Assembly: GCA_022511075.1 (NCBI GenBank)
Contig: JAFLSE010000020.1
Coordinates: forward strand, 1-46,002
Direction of reading: 5' to 3'
Length of the DNA: 46,002 bases
DNA from: Prevotella sp.
GTDB lineage: Bacteria; Bacteroidota; Bacteroidia; Bacteroidales; Bacteroidaceae
In this document: one piece after another, positions 1-10,190 of the stretch
How positions within the stretch are numbered: the first letter of the stretch is position 1
How the letters are laid out: each line of letters opens with the position of its first letter
The notes under the pieces: model-generated
Database searches by the model: none
What the model saw: only the letters and a program-made list of their open reading frames with translations
What the model was told of the DNA's origin: nothing
Program-made: the position numbers and the translations under genes

Positions 1-431
1 AAATCTTCTAAAATACCACTATTTAGTGGTAAAGAATATAGTCGGAAAATATTATCAAAACCACTCCCTTTCCCATTTAAATGTAATGGTGATATTAGTG
101 AAGTTCCATCACTTGCTTCCAACATGTACCTTATGGCTTCTTTATGTAGCGAGGCATCTTGATTTAGCAAGAGAACATAGTCTGCATTATTTTCCAAAGC
201 ATATCGTATTCCGATATTGTTTGCTTGTCCAAATCCAAGGTTTTTGTTTTGTGGCAGCCAAACAACTTCAGGATATTGTGTTGGCGCAAACTCTCTTGTC
301 CCATCTGTGGAGCAGTTGTCAACTACAATTGGGATTGTTTTTATTGTACTATCACGTAGACTTGAAAGGCAACAGTTTATCCAGTCGTTACGCATAGCAT
401 TGAATGTGACTATAATTGAATATATTTTCAT
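1..431 (-). CDS. GT2 family glycosyltransferase, N-terminal part (cut by left edge)
   Basis: Only the first 143 residues are in the window; the reading frame stays open to base 1. The start reads MKIYSIIVTFN, the usual opening of a family 2 (GT-A fold) glycosyltransferase. It is followed by VDNCSTDGT, the nucleotide-sugar binding strand, GFGQANNIGI, and DYVLLLNQDA, where the NQD stands at the usual DxD metal site. Proteins with this N-terminus (rhamnosyltransferase-like) add sugars from NDP donors to lipid-linked repeat units at the inner membrane. The ATG shares its A with the TAA of the upstream polymerase gene (TAATG), so translation is probably coupled. Donor and acceptor sugar cannot be told from this fragment. 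Confidence 0.85.
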   Translation of the reverse strand, partial: MKIYSIIVTFNAMRNDWINCCLSSLRDSTIKTIPIVVDNCSTDGTREFAPTQYPEVVWLPQNKNLGFGQANNIGIRYALENNADYVLLLNQDASLHKEAIRYMLEASDGTSLISPLHLNGKGSGFDNIFRLYSLPLNSGILED

Positions 432-1690
432 TATATCTTTATTTTATATTGAGATAACAGGTATAGTAATATTGTGAAAAAAAGCATTAATGTATAAGTA
501 TAGGAAAAATACCTATAATAGAAAATACCGAAGATAGGTACGACGGAAAGAACGAAAACTGCTATAACCTCTCCGATATTCATTTCTTTTCGATGTGGGC
601 TCTTGATTGCAATCATGCACAAAAAGAAGTAGCATAAAACCCATATAATCATACCTATTGGACTAATGTCGAGCATAATGTCTCCTATAAATGTAGCAAA
701 GACACTTATAAAAAATCCCTGCTCGCCCGATCGTTCTCCTCTTCTTATGTCATCGGTGTCTATTTTAAATAATGTATGATATACTAACGGGAACTCACGT
801 TCCGCCGTTATATATTCAAACTTACCCTTTTCCCAGAAATAGCAGAAATTAAGATATCCTTGTCCTGCATATTGCAATGCGCTTGTGGATGCACCTCCAT
901 CTCTTTCTGAAAACCGTGCTTCTGACACGGCAGCAAGGTAGACTATAAATAATGAAGCAAATGCTATACTAATAAAACTTATAGCTCTCTTTAATGCCTT
1001 TGACAAAAATCCCCCAAAGAAAATTATGCAGAACAGGAACATCATGGCATATAATATGAATTCCGTGCGGTCCGCAGCCTGTATTCCTGCTATAGGAATA
1101 CTAAGGGATGCAAAAAAAACGAGCGCCTTATACCACCATGCTTTTTTTTCAAAACAAATTGTATAGAAAAAAATAGGGAGACATAGTATTGTTGATGTAT
1201 TAAGATAATACAAATACTTAAACACAGAGGGCATCGTTTCTGCCTTAATTTGTGCTGGTGTCATCAATCCCTGATAGTGAGCGGATCTTACTGCTTCCAA
1301 GTCACCTTGCAAAATGTCCATCGTAGAATCGGCAACAAGATACAAGTTCAGAATAGATACGCCAATAAGAATATATGTAACAGTTTCAAGGACAAATGGC
1401 ATTGCAGGGGTTATGCGTTTCAGATCTTTGCCATATATCATTGAGAACGGCATTATTGACAGAGAAAGCAATCCGCAAAACAGTATTGTTGGTATTATTC
1501 CCAACTCAACGTCTGTATTGTCAAATAAAATGCCGCCTTCTCCAAGCATATCCCCGAAATATAATATTATGGCACAGAATGCTGAGAAAAGATATAACCC
1601 CGACATATATATGCAGACGTCCAACCTTTCATGTTTTTTCCATAGAAAGAATGTGAATAGTGTAAAGTATATGAATGGTATGAATATCAT
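431..1690 (-). CDS. wzy: O-antigen/oligosaccharide repeat-unit polymerase (Wzy-like)
   Basis: A 419-residue, very hydrophobic protein with about ten to twelve membrane segments and a large loop in the second half containing RFSERDGG and ERSGEQGFF, typical of Wzy-type polymerases, which join undecaprenyl-linked repeat units in the periplasm. Wzy proteins share little sequence, so the call rests on topology, length and position between a Wzx flippase and a glycosyltransferase. The frame can be extended to a TTG at 1732, but the ATG at 1690 overlaps the TGA of the flippase gene as ATGA and is the better start. Base composition is clearly richer in A/T than the housekeeping genes further right, as usual in exchangeable polysaccharide loci. 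Confidence 0.8.
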   Translation of the reverse strand: MIFIPFIYFTLFTFFLWKKHERLDVCIYMSGLYLFSAFCAIILYFGDMLGEGGILFDNTDVELGIIPTILFCGLLSLSIMPFSMIYGKDLKRITPAMPFVLETVTYILIGVSILNLYLVADSTMDILQGDLEAVRSAHYQGLMTPAQIKAETMPSVFKYLYYLNTSTILCLPIFFYTICFEKKAWWYKALVFFASLSIPIAGIQAADRTEFILYAMMFLFCIIFFGGFLSKALKRAISFISIAFASLFIVYLAAVSEARFSERDGGASTSALQYAGQGYLNFCYFWEKGKFEYITAEREFPLVYHTLFKIDTDDIRRGERSGEQGFFISVFATFIGDIMLDISPIGMIIWVLCYFFLCMIAIKSPHRKEMNIGEVIAVFVLSVVPIFGIFYYRYFSYTYTLMLFFTILLYLLSQYKIKI

Positions 1691-2997
1691 TGCTTTGAAA
1701 CGATTTGCTTTATGTGTACTAAATCTGTCCAACCTGTGAAAATTGTCTTCGTCTGCATCATGAATATTTTCCTGTATGGCGGTATGAATAGATCGGATAT
1801 GTAGCCGGCAACAATGTTGCTAATTATGGCAATTATTGCTGCTGCAATTGTGCCATAAATTGGCAGGAAATATAAATTAAGGGCGACACAGACAAAGCAG
1901 CCGAAACAGTCCCTGAATATGGCGTATTTTTGTTTTCCTTCTATTATTATCAATTTACCTGCAGTTGTAGACAGGGCAACAGCAGCGGCTTTGAATGCCA
2001 ATATCTGGAGGATAGGCACAGATGGAATGTATGCCTCTGAGAAAAGGTAAAGTACGAGCCAATAGGACACAGCTGACGTAATACATGCTGCTATTACCGA
2101 CAACCAAAAAGTAACGTTCATGAATCTTTGCGCCCTTTCTATATATCTGTTTTCAGATTCTTCCCTAATTTTTACAAGCACAGGTGTTATTGTATCGGCA
2201 AGAATGAACGGAATGTATATTAGGAAATCTACGAAGCGTGATGCTACAGAGAAAAAACCGACAGCCTCCTTGTCTATCATTTGCCCTATCATTACTTGGT
2301 CTATCCTTTGATATATCATCACTGCCGCACTGGTGAACATTAGTGGATAGGATTCGCATAAAAGGTGTTTTGCCTCGTCTATGTCAAATTTCCATTGCTT
2401 GATACTTCCTATCTTGCTTTTGTATGATGTGATATATCCACCTGCCAAGATGAATGTGTCGAGAGTAGTTGCCAATATAAACCATCCTAAAGAAGCGTGC
2501 AAAAGTAGCAATGCTATCTTGAATGTAATGCTGATAACGGTGCGTGCTATTTCTGATTTTACAATATATTCGTTTTGTAGTATTGCTGTGAAATAGTTTT
2601 TGATGACGCTGAATGAGTTTGCAATCATTGAAAGCGAATACAAACAGACCATTAATGTTACATAGCCGTCTACCTCCTGTATAAAAGAAGTAACAATAAC
2701 CAACGCCATTGTTATTATAGCAAATACAACTTTTAGACAAAAGGCAGTACCAATGATTGTAGTGAAACGTTGTTCGTGTTTTGACTCTTCTCTTATCTCT
2801 ATGCTGTCAAGTCCGAATATTGCCAATATCTGAAAAAGAGCAACATAACTTATAACATAGTTCATTAAGCCATATTGTTCTGGTCCGAGATAGCGGGCAA
2901 CAATTATTCCGACAAAGAAACTCCCAAACAACGTTACAATCTTTCCAATGACAGCCCAAATGAGATTGCGAACAATTTTCTCCTTTGTTCCTGTCAT
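1687..2997 (-). CDS. wzx: Polysaccharide flippase (Wzx, MOP superfamily)
   Basis: A 436-residue membrane protein with about twelve to fourteen predicted helices. The N-terminus KIVRNLIWAVIGKIVTLFGS followed by VARYLGPEQYGLMNYVIS is the signature of Wzx/RfbX-type flippases (Polysacc_synt family), which move lipid-linked repeat units across the inner membrane. The frame extends upstream to a TTG at 3033, but the first ATG at 2997 (MTGTKEKIVRN) puts the start where the family begins. It lies 46 bases downstream of the wzz stop and overlaps wzy by four bases, so wzz-wzx-wzy-GT probably form one transcript running leftward out of the window. Confidence 0.9.
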   Translation of the reverse strand: MTGTKEKIVRNLIWAVIGKIVTLFGSFFVGIIVARYLGPEQYGLMNYVISYVALFQILAIFGLDSIEIREESKHEQRFTTIIGTAFCLKVVFAIITMALVIVTSFIQEVDGYVTLMVCLYSLSMIANSFSVIKNYFTAILQNEYIVKSEIARTVISITFKIALLLLHASLGWFILATTLDTFILAGGYITSYKSKIGSIKQWKFDIDEAKHLLCESYPLMFTSAAVMIYQRIDQVMIGQMIDKEAVGFFSVASRFVDFLIYIPFILADTITPVLVKIREESENRYIERAQRFMNVTFWLSVIAACITSAVSYWLVLYLFSEAYIPSVPILQILAFKAAAVALSTTAGKLIIIEGKQKYAIFRDCFGCFVCVALNLYFLPIYGTIAAAIIAIISNIVAGYISDLFIPPYRKIFMMQTKTIFTGWTDLVHIKQIVSKQ

Positions 2998-3043
2998 GTG
3001 ATTTTTTGACAATATGTAATCTAACAAAGCCAATGTTGTTTGC

Positions 3044-4105
3044 CTAAGAATTTATTTTATTAATAATGTCTTTCCTCATGATTATCATCACGTCAACACA
3101 GAAGGTAAGCATGACGATTCCTAATACAAACAACATACGTTTGGGACCTGCAGGCTTGATGGGTACGTCTGCCCCCTTGATTATGGTAAATGCAGGTGTG
3201 CGTTCTTGTACTTTCGCTTTTGCTGCCTGTAACTGAGTGTTAAGAGTAGCATAAGCATTGTACTTCAGTTGCATCTCATTTTCCAGGTCATTCTTCTTTG
3301 CAATAAAACTCTCAAGCGTAATGTCCATGTTTGCATCAGAATATGCACCGTATGTCTGACGGGATTTTGTGTATTCTTCTTTTGCTTCTTTTGTTAATTG
3401 AGTATAATATTCAAGATCAATTCTTGCCTTATTTGTTCTGTATTCCGTTATGAATTGTTGCAGCTTTTCTTTTACGGAATCTGTCATAGTCTTGCATATA
3501 AGTGGGTCTTGTGCTTGCACTGAAATTGAGATGACAGCAGTTTTCTTATCCACGCTTATTGTTATTTTGTCCCTCATTGATTCTACTACATCGTTTTGCT
3601 TTTTTGACAATCTATAAGGGTCTAATTCTTCTTTAGCGCCAGTCGAAAGTGACTTTGTGTCAAACAAACTTTTAATCCACCCTATTGGTGTTTTCCACCA
3701 TGGATGTTTTTGGTGTTTGTCAAGGTATTCATAATATGTACAATCTATATCGCCATCAATACTTTTTACAGGTATCGAAAAGAACTTGCTTACGAAACCA
3801 TTGTCTTCCATAAGATCTGGGTATAGCAATGGTGATATCGCATCGGTAGATTCCAAGCTTGAGAAATCAAAACCAAATGACGACGCTATCGAACCTAACG
3901 CTCCACCCATTCCTGAACTCTCCATTTCTGGAGCAAGACTTATTGTCGTACTATAATACCTCGGTATGCAAAGTATATAAGCACACGACAAAACGAATGC
4001 TATTGGTAGTGTTTTATAGAATAGTTTTTTGCGTGCTATTATTTGTTTGATGATCTTTCTTAAATCTATGATGTCAACATTCTTGTTGTCTGCTTCATTT
4101 GCCAT
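3044..4105 (-). CDS. wzz: Polysaccharide chain-length determinant (Wzz/PCP family)
   Basis: A 353-residue protein with the two-helix layout of polysaccharide co-polymerases: a short cytoplasmic N-terminus, a first membrane segment at about residues 33-50, a long periplasmic part with a coiled coil around 215-300 (YYTQLTKEAKEEYTKSRQ and following), a proline-rich stretch DVPIKPAGPKR, and a second membrane segment at about 322-342. Wzz proteins set the length of chains made by Wzy in the inner membrane. There is no tyrosine-kinase domain at the C-terminus, so this is the O-antigen type rather than a Wzc-type autokinase. It is the first gene of the polysaccharide cluster, 58 bases after the S41-like gene. 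No TAnnTTTG box is visible directly upstream. Confidence 0.85.
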   Translation of the reverse strand: MANEADNKNVDIIDLRKIIKQIIARKKLFYKTLPIAFVLSCAYILCIPRYYSTTISLAPEMESSGMGGALGSIASSFGFDFSSLESTDAISPLLYPDLMEDNGFVSKFFSIPVKSIDGDIDCTYYEYLDKHQKHPWWKTPIGWIKSLFDTKSLSTGAKEELDPYRLSKKQNDVVESMRDKITISVDKKTAVISISVQAQDPLICKTMTDSVKEKLQQFITEYRTNKARIDLEYYTQLTKEAKEEYTKSRQTYGAYSDANMDITLESFIAKKNDLENEMQLKYNAYATLNTQLQAAKAKVQERTPAFTIIKGADVPIKPAGPKRMLFVLGIVMLTFCVDVMIIMRKDIINKINS

Positions 4106-4163
4106 TTCCGTTCGTTTTAGTTTGTTATTTCTATTAACGTTACATCACAAAAAATATTGTATT

Positions 4164-5174
4164 CTATTGTTTCAATATCTCTCGTGCAAACTCTATGATA
4201 GTATCCTTGCCGCGTGCAAAGTCCTCGTCAGCCATATCCACCTTATAGTCTGGGGCAATGCCGAACTCTGTAGACTGCTTCTGGCGGTCGTACATAGGAC
4301 AGGCTGAGTAGCGCACATACCAACCGTTGGGCAGCGTGTTGGTCATTGGCATACCTGCACCGCCACCAGTAACGTCGCCTACAACTTTCACGTTCGGGCA
4401 GCATTTCATATATTTCGTAAACTCGTTTGCTGCGCTGAACACGCTACGGTTTGTCAGCAGACAAACTTTCTTCTGCCAGCGCAGACGACTCGAAGGCGAC
4501 AGGTACTGCTCTTCTAACTTCGAGAAGTCGCTGTGCCCCTTGCCCGTCTTGTGCTGCATATAGCCTACGAGGGTCTTTTCGTTAAGGAAGCGCGACGCAA
4601 ACTTCTCTGCGTATGTTACGTTGCCGCCGCCGTTGTTGCGTATGTCTATTATTATGCCTCGGCACAGCATCATCGAGTATATAATGTCATCAAGTCCACT
4701 CTCGCCCATACCGCTCTCAAAACTGCCGTAATATATGTAGCCAATGTTATCGTCGAGTATCTTATATTTCATTCCGCCGGCTATCTTATAGTCGGTGCCG
4801 AGATATCTGCGTTGCAATGTATCACTGAAGTTCGTAGGATAAGCCTCCTTCCACGCCCAGTAGCGACTGAAGTCGGCTGTAGTTGAAAGGTTCACATGCC
4901 CGTCGCGCAGTTCGGCAAGCATGTCGCCTAACACCTCTTGCAACTGCTCATCAGTCATAGTCGATGTCACTCTCACCTTGTACTTGTTGTACACCTCGTT
5001 CCAGTCAAGTCCATACTCGTGCGCCTTGTAGTCGAAGAAACAATAGCGTTCGTCCATTATCTTCCAAAGAGCCTCGAAGTTACCCTGCGGTGTGTTTGCC
5101 TGCTCGTCCTCGTCAACGCACGATGACAATGTTACCAGTGCCGTGGCTAATAACAGCAATATATATTTTCTCAT
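4164..5174 (-). CDS. S41 family peptidase-like lipoprotein
   Basis: A 336-residue protein with a lipoprotein signal (LVTLSSC, Cys19), so probably anchored in the envelope. Residues 89-96 (LRDGHVNL), 177-184 (DIRNNGGG) and 244-251 (SVFSAANE, candidate nucleophile Ser247) follow the C-terminal processing peptidase fold. After the serine the family normally has a catalytic lysine in a GxxTxGKG context; here the text is GDVTGGGAG, so the Lys is absent from the usual place and the protein belongs with the IRBP/tricorn-like branch or is not a classic Ser-Lys protease. A PDZ domain is not evident. It overlaps the preceding gene by four bases (ATGA) and is probably co-transcribed with it. Confidence 0.8.
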   Translation of the reverse strand: MRKYILLLLATALVTLSSCVDEDEQANTPQGNFEALWKIMDERYCFFDYKAHEYGLDWNEVYNKYKVRVTSTMTDEQLQEVLGDMLAELRDGHVNLSTTADFSRYWAWKEAYPTNFSDTLQRRYLGTDYKIAGGMKYKILDDNIGYIYYGSFESGMGESGLDDIIYSMMLCRGIIIDIRNNGGGNVTYAEKFASRFLNEKTLVGYMQHKTGKGHSDFSKLEEQYLSPSSRLRWQKKVCLLTNRSVFSAANEFTKYMKCCPNVKVVGDVTGGGAGMPMTNTLPNGWYVRYSACPMYDRQKQSTEFGIAPDYKVDMADEDFARGKDTIIEFAREILKQ

Positions 5175-5986
5175 GGTCGGTAGGATATTAGTTGGAATTT
5201 CTTTACCACTCCCAGCATCACACGGTGCGAATATACGTGCGACTTGAGGTTGTTCACTTGTGCCTGCTGATAGTCGCCGAGATAGCCTATGCGCAGAGTA
5301 TATCGGCGCGACACGTTTACGTCAAGCGATAGTTGCTGACGGAAGTTCGGCGCAGAAACAAAGGTTGTAGGCACTATGTTGTGGTCATAGTTGCCTCGCA
5401 TAAATATTTCGTAGTACGACTGTCCGTAGTTCGGCGAGAACATCACACCTACGAGCGGCAGTTCCAGTTCGTAGCGCAGTACCATCCTCCTTTTCAATGC
5501 CGTAAAGCGATATTGTGCCGCCATTGCCGGCATTATGTTCAGTGCCACGCGTGCCTGTGCCGGATTGTTGCCGCCCACCATATTATATATAAAGCCTAAG
5601 TTAGCGTCTGCCATTCCGCCTGCCTGCAATGTCAGGTTGCCGCCGAGTAATTGCCAGCCGTAGAATCGTCCTATATAGAAATTGTACGACCCTTCCATTT
5701 CCTCTGCCATATCCTCGCGGTCGCTTGCCGTGCTTATGTTTGCCTGGTGCTCCATCAGCGTAGCCCAATGGCTGCCGGGCTTCTGCCTCTCTATGGTGGA
5801 GAGGTATGTTATGCCTGTGCCCGAAAAGTGCTCGTTGCTCAGGTAGGTGTCGAGAATCTTTGTCGAGCCCACGCCCACTTGGTGTGTCACTGTGGTAACC
5901 CTTGCCATATTGTCGCACTGCGCCTTTACGCCTGTTGCCAACACAGCCAATGCCACAGCCAATATCATTTTCCTGCTATTCTTCAT
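5171..5986 (-). CDS. Exported outer-membrane-like protein (DUF3316-like)
   Basis: A 271-residue protein with a Sec signal peptide ending near VKAQ (residue 23). The rest alternates short hydrophobic and polar strands (for example [19 protein letters not shown] and [15 protein letters not shown]), as in a small beta barrel, and ends in [16 protein letters not shown]. It resembles the Bacteroidales DUF3316 family, whose function is not known. The gene overlaps the end of parC by 11 bases and the following S41-like gene by four, so the three are probably one transcript. A second ATG at 5968 would avoid the parC overlap but would shorten the positively charged part of the signal peptide. Confidence 0.7.
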   Translation of the reverse strand: MKNSRKMILAVALAVLATGVKAQCDNMARVTTVTHQVGVGSTKILDTYLSNEHFSGTGITYLSTIERQKPGSHWATLMEHQANISTASDREDMAEEMEGSYNFYIGRFYGWQLLGGNLTLQAGGMADANLGFIYNMVGGNNPAQARVALNIMPAMAAQYRFTALKRRMVLRYELELPLVGVMFSPNYGQSYYEIFMRGNYDHNIVPTTFVSAPNFRQQLSLDVNVSRRYTLRIGYLGDYQQAQVNNLKSHVYSHRVMLGVVKKFQLISYRP

Positions 5987-8654
5987 CGGGGAAAAGGTTT
6001 AGTTGTCCTGTCATCTCGTCTATTATCTGCTGTTCCGATTTTCCTGAGTCTGGGTCGAGGTCTTCTTCAACTTCTTCCTCTTCGGTGTTGTTTGTCTCCA
6101 CAGGCTCAGGCTGCCTTATCGGCTCTAATTCCTCTATGTTTTCTATCTGCCACGTGCTGATGCGCTTGCCCTTTGCCTTGTAGCCCTTCACACTAATGAA
6201 TTGCTCTGCGTCAATCTCCAATGGCTCACGGAAACTGTCATTGCCTCCGAAAGTCACCCTTATCAGCGGATATACCGTGTCCGTCAGCAGTATCATCTTC
6301 GACAGACTATTTTCGCCCATAAATGTCTGCTTGCGTTTGCTTGCCTCCATCTCGAAACGCTTCAGATATGGGTATCCGTCGTTGTCGGCATCAAACAGTG
6401 CCGCCGTCCACACCTTGTGCGCATCATATTTCTCTATGCGCAGAATGTTGTCCTCGTAGTGGTTGTTCACGTCGAAGTTGGTGGTGTAGTACTCGCCCGT
6501 TTTCAGTATCACGAGTATCGTGTCGCCGTCGAAGAATTCTCCGAGATACTCTCCGTGCTCGTCGTAGTTCAGTCGGTTTATGTCGTGGTCGAACCACACC
6601 TTGCGCCCTCCCAATGTAGAGTGTCCGCGGCTCTTCAGTCCTATGCGGTTTATCAAGTCCTTGCAGAACAGGTTGCCTTTCGATGTGCGCCCCTTTATGC
6701 TCAGTTCGCTGAAATCCTTTTCCACAAATATGCTCTTCCTCTTCGTCGATGGGTCAAGTGTGGCTTTCACCACCTCCGCCTCGCCGTTGGGGTTGGCTGT
6801 GAAGTACATTATCTTCGAGCCTGCTGTGCCTTGCGTCACGTCATACTCTCTGTCGCGTGTTATGCTTGTAACGTTGAAGCGCTTCATATAGTACGGACCT
6901 TTCTTTCCGTCTCTGTACACCACGTTGTATATCGTCCTCGCATCGTTCTTCTTGAACACCCCTATATGCAAGATGTTCTTGCCCACAAACACCTTGTCGG
7001 CAACCTTTATAACCTTATATTTTCCGTCCTTGAAGAATATTATTATGTCGTCAATGTCGGAGCAGTTGCATACAAACTCGTCTTTCTTCAGCGACATACC
7101 GATAAAGCCCTCGGCGCGGTTTACATACAGTTTTTCGTTTGCCTCCACCACCTTCGTTGCCTCTATTGTGTCGAAGTTGCGAATCTCCGTCAGTCGTGGG
7201 TGCGCACTGCCATACTTGTCCTTCAGGAATGTAAACCAACTTGCTGTCACTTCCACAAGGTTTGCAAGGTCGCGGTCAATTTCCTCTATCTCTGCCTTTA
7301 TGCGCGCCATAAGTTCCTCTGCCTTGTCCTTGCTGAACTTCAGTATGCGTTGCATCTTTATTTCAAGCAGTTTCAGTATGTCGTCTTTCGTCACCTCGCG
7401 CACCATCTGCGGATAGTAGGGCGTAAGTCTCTCGTCGATGTGTTCGCATACCGTGTCCACATCGGGAGCCTGCTCAAATTTCCTGTCCTTGTATATGCGT
7501 TCTTCTATGAATATCTTTTCTAACGACTGGAAATGCAGTTGCTCCAACAATTCCCCTTTCCTTATCTCCAACTCCTTGCGTATCAAGTCTTTTGTGCTCT
7601 CCACGTTGTGTTTCAGCACCTCGCTCACACTCAGGAAGCAGGGCTTGTGCTCCCTTATCACGCAGCAGTTGGGCGAAATGTTCACTTCGCAGTCCGAGAA
7701 GGCATATAGTGCATCGAGCGTCTTGTCCGACGATACTCCCGGTGCAAGGTGTATCAGTATCTCCACCTGTGCCGCTGTGTTGTCGTCAACCTTGCGCACC
7801 TTTATCTTTCCCTTTTCTATTGCCTTCAGTATCGAGTCTATCAGCGTGGTGGTGGTCTTTCCGAAAGGAATCTCCCTTATCGCAAGTGTCTTGTTGTCCA
7901 CCTTCTCAATCTTCGCCCTCACTTTTAGCACTCCGCCTCGCTGCCCGTCATTATATTTCGACACGTCTATGCTGCCGCCCGTAGGGAAGTCGGGATAAAG
8001 ATGAAAGTCCTGTCCGTGCAGGTAACTCACTGCTGCATCGCATATCTCGCAGAAATTGTGAGGCAGTATCTTCGACGACAGTCCCACGGCAATTCCTTCC
8101 GAGCCTTGTGCTAACAGCAGTGGAAACTTCACAGGCAGCGTTATCGGTTCTTGGTTTCTGCCGTCATAACTTAATTGCCACTCCGTAGTCTTGTTGTTGA
8201 ATACGGTGTCGAGAGCAAATTTCGACAGTCTTGCCTCTATATATCGAGGCGCGGCGGCACGGTCGCCCGTCAGTATGTTTCCCCAGTTTCCCTGCGTGTC
8301 CACAAGCAGATCCTTCTGTCCCATGCCCACAAGTGCATCGCCTATTGACGCGTCACCGTGGGGGTGAAACTGCATGGTATGTCCCACGATGTTCGCTACC
8401 TTATTGTATCGTCCGTCGTCCATGCGCTTCATCGAGTGCATTATTCGTCTCTGCACCGGTTTGAATCCGTCCTCAATATGCGGCACGGCACGCTCAAGGA
8501 TAACATACGAAGCATAGTCCAAAAACCAGTTCTGGTACATGCCGCTCAAATGTTTCACGGCAGATGCATCAAATCGGTTCACGGGTGTATAGTCTGAATG
8601 CCTCTGTGGGCTTTCGCCCTCGGTCATTTCCAAGTCTTTAGTATCGTCGCTCAT
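5976..8654 (-). CDS. parC: DNA topoisomerase IV subunit A
   Basis: An 892-residue type IIA topoisomerase A subunit, which cuts and rejoins DNA to decatenate chromosomes together with ParE (not in this window). The breakage-reunion domain begins near residue 30; the active-site tyrosine is Tyr138 in [12 protein letters not shown]. The winged-helix motif [11 protein letters not shown] has Ala102 where GyrA/ParC of enterobacteria have the quinolone-binding Ser, with Asp106 at the second position. The C-terminal half (about 540-850) shows the repeated blades of the GyrA C-terminal pinwheel but no clear GyrA box, in line with ParC. A TTG at 8669 is in frame; the ATG at 8654 ([10 protein letters not shown]) lies 24 bases behind a TATATTTG box and is preferred. 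The tail is acidic. Confidence 0.93.
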   Translation of the reverse strand: MSDDTKDLEMTEGESPQRHSDYTPVNRFDASAVKHLSGMYQNWFLDYASYVILERAVPHIEDGFKPVQRRIMHSMKRMDDGRYNKVANIVGHTMQFHPHGDASIGDALVGMGQKDLLVDTQGNWGNILTGDRAAAPRYIEARLSKFALDTVFNNKTTEWQLSYDGRNQEPITLPVKFPLLLAQGSEGIAVGLSSKILPHNFCEICDAAVSYLHGQDFHLYPDFPTGGSIDVSKYNDGQRGGVLKVRAKIEKVDNKTLAIREIPFGKTTTTLIDSILKAIEKGKIKVRKVDDNTAAQVEILIHLAPGVSSDKTLDALYAFSDCEVNISPNCCVIREHKPCFLSVSEVLKHNVESTKDLIRKELEIRKGELLEQLHFQSLEKIFIEERIYKDRKFEQAPDVDTVCEHIDERLTPYYPQMVREVTKDDILKLLEIKMQRILKFSKDKAEELMARIKAEIEEIDRDLANLVEVTASWFTFLKDKYGSAHPRLTEIRNFDTIEATKVVEANEKLYVNRAEGFIGMSLKKDEFVCNCSDIDDIIIFFKDGKYKVIKVADKVFVGKNILHIGVFKKNDARTIYNVVYRDGKKGPYYMKRFNVTSITRDREYDVTQGTAGSKIMYFTANPNGEAEVVKATLDPSTKRKSIFVEKDFSELSIKGRTSKGNLFCKDLINRIGLKSRGHSTLGGRKVWFDHDINRLNYDEHGEYLGEFFDGDTILVILKTGEYYTTNFDVNNHYEDNILRIEKYDAHKVWTAALFDADNDGYPYLKRFEMEASKRKQTFMGENSLSKMILLTDTVYPLIRVTFGGNDSFREPLEIDAEQFISVKGYKAKGKRISTWQIENIEELEPIRQPEPVETNNTEEEEVEEDLDPDSGKSEQQIIDEMTGQLNLFPDEE

Positions 8655-8677
8655 ATCAGAAATTTGCAAATCTTCTG

Positions 8678-8685
8678 CAAATATA
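8678..8685 (-). promoter_or_regulatory. parC promoter, -7 box
   Basis: TATATTTG on the minus strand fits the Bacteroidetes -7 consensus TAnnTTTG and lies 24 bases before the ATG of parC. The -33 element is weak: a TTTG is present but at 23 rather than 19-20 bases. Confidence 0.5.
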
Positions 8686-8918
8686 GCAAAAAAACAGTAA
8701 ACTTACGGCAAATAGGAATATAATATTACAAAACTTTAACTATCTGCAAAGGTTGCGATACTTGACACACAGGACTTAATCAATCAATGAACCTTGCTTT
8801 ATTTACTATCGCAAAGCTTCGATAACAGATGAAGTAATTTATGTGAAGTTAGGTAGAAACAATTTTGTAAACCAATGTTAAAAAGATTTATGTAAAATCA
8901 AAAAGATGGTTAATGCTG

Positions 8919-8949
8919 TTTGGAGTTTTGATTTTTTTTACTAACTTTG
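8919..8949 (+). promoter_or_regulatory. Promoter of the M23 peptidase gene
   Basis: TTTG at 8919-8922 and TAACTTTG at 8942-8949 with a 19-base spacer match the Bacteroidetes sigma-A consensus well. The rest of the 8686-8918 gap to parC holds no gene that I can support. Confidence 0.7.
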
Positions 8950-9012
8950 CAGCGAAATTATCGGATTATTGCCTAATTTGATAATCATTTAAACTTGAAA
9001 CAAAATAACTTT

Positions 9013-9951
9013 ATGTTGATAAAAAAAATAAAGAAAATAACAATATTAGTATGCGTTGTTCTTTGCTCTGTTCCCACTATGGCGCAGGACTTGCTTGCTC
9101 GACAGGCTCCTGTGGACAGGAAACTCAAGGCAGTAGATAGCGTCGCACTCCGTAACATAATTCTACAAGAAGAAATAGCAAATCCGGCAGAGGGACTATA
9201 TGAAAGCTGGGATAACACGTATGCCCATCGTGCTACTGAACTTCCAGATTCATTTCTTATCGACCTGCGTGGCTTCCACATGCCAACAGACAATAGGGTA
9301 GTTACAAGCAATTTTGGTGCACGCTGGGGACGTCAACACAAGGGAATTGATGTGAAAGTGTACATCGGCGACACAATTCGTGCTGCTTTCGACGGTAAAG
9401 TGCGCGTAGTGCGTTATGAGGCTCGTGGTTATGGCAAGTATGTTGTGATACGACATAATAATGGACTTGAGACAATCTATGGACATATGTCGAAATGGCT
9501 TGTGGACGAGAATCAAGAAGTGCGTGCTGGTGAGCCAATCGGTCTTGGTGGTAATACAGGACGCTCCACTGGTTCACATTTGCATTTCGAGACTCGTCTC
9601 TGTGGCGTTGCGCTTAATCCAGCCATTATGTTCGATTTCCGCAACCAAGATGTTGTAGACGATTTTTATATGTTCCATCGTAATAGTTACGAAAGTGAAT
9701 CTGTTGCTGCCAATAATTTGCGTGGTGTACAAGGCAAGAATTATGGTGGCGATAGTGATGATATTGAACTTGCTACAGCGGCTCCTGCAGCCAAGTATGA
9801 ACGTAATGTGCGTTTTCATAAGGTACAGCGTGGAGAAACATTATCTTCCATAGCTCGTAAGCGTGGCACCACGGTAGATGCTATTTGCAAACTGAATCAC
9901 ATAGGCAAGAAAATACGTCTTATGCCAGGACAAATCCTGAAATACAATTAA
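9013..9951 (+). CDS. M23 family peptidase with C-terminal LysM domain
   Basis: A 312-residue exported protein (signal peptide ending near PTMAQ, residue 25). The LytM/M23 metallopeptidase domain covers about residues 93-205 with zinc ligands His109 and Asp113 (HKGID) and the HxH pair His189/His191 in GSHLHFE; YGHMS supplies the catalytic histidine His158. A linker of about 60 residues leads to a LysM domain at 266-311 (HKVQRGETLSSIARKRG), which binds peptidoglycan. The full metal site is present, so it should be an active cell-wall endopeptidase, or an amidase activator. An in-frame TTG at 8995 exists, but the ATG at 9013 suits the signal peptide and the promoter distance. Confidence 0.92.
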   Translation: MLIKKIKKITILVCVVLCSVPTMAQDLLARQAPVDRKLKAVDSVALRNIILQEEIANPAEGLYESWDNTYAHRATELPDSFLIDLRGFHMPTDNRVVTSNFGARWGRQHKGIDVKVYIGDTIRAAFDGKVRVVRYEARGYGKYVVIRHNNGLETIYGHMSKWLVDENQEVRAGEPIGLGGNTGRSTGSHLHFETRLCGVALNPAIMFDFRNQDVVDDFYMFHRNSYESESVAANNLRGVQGKNYGGDSDDIELATAAPAAKYERNVRFHKVQRGETLSSIARKRGTTVDAICKLNHIGKKIRLMPGQILKYN

Positions 9952-9978
9952 ATGTAATTTGAATAAAATTCCAAATGT

Positions 9979-10012
9979 AGGGGCGTGCAAGTGTTTGCAT
10001 TGCCCCTTTTTA
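9979..10012 (+). terminator. Terminator after the M23 peptidase gene
   Basis: AGGGGC at 9979-9984 pairs with GCCCCT at 10002-10007, with an inner TGCAA/TTGCA helix, and is followed by a run of T. Confidence 0.75.
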
Positions 10013-10078
10013 GTATGATATGCAAGAAACTTTCGTGTTGACAAAATGAAATATTTCTCTTAATTTTATTGCAAAAAC

Positions 10079-10110
10079 GTTGCGTAATCAAATATTTTTG
10101 TGTAATTTTG
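10079..10110 (+). promoter_or_regulatory. gdhA promoter
   Basis: GTTG at 10079-10082 and TAATTTTG at 10103-10110 are separated by 20 bases, a good Bacteroidetes promoter, about 80 bases before the gdhA ATG. Confidence 0.65.
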
Positions 10111-10190
10111 CAGCCGAAAAGATAAACAGGACAACAAAAGTTCATGAAATATTAGGTAATTACAACAATAAAAACAAAAGTAAAAAGATT

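Noticed and set aside
26..477. Two plus-strand frames at the left edge
   Set aside because: They are antisense to a clear GT2 glycosyltransferase N-terminus on the minus strand.
6201..7523. 440-codon open frame on the plus strand
   Set aside because: Antisense to parC; rich in Val/His/Cys/Leu without family motifs, a by-product of the parC codon pattern.
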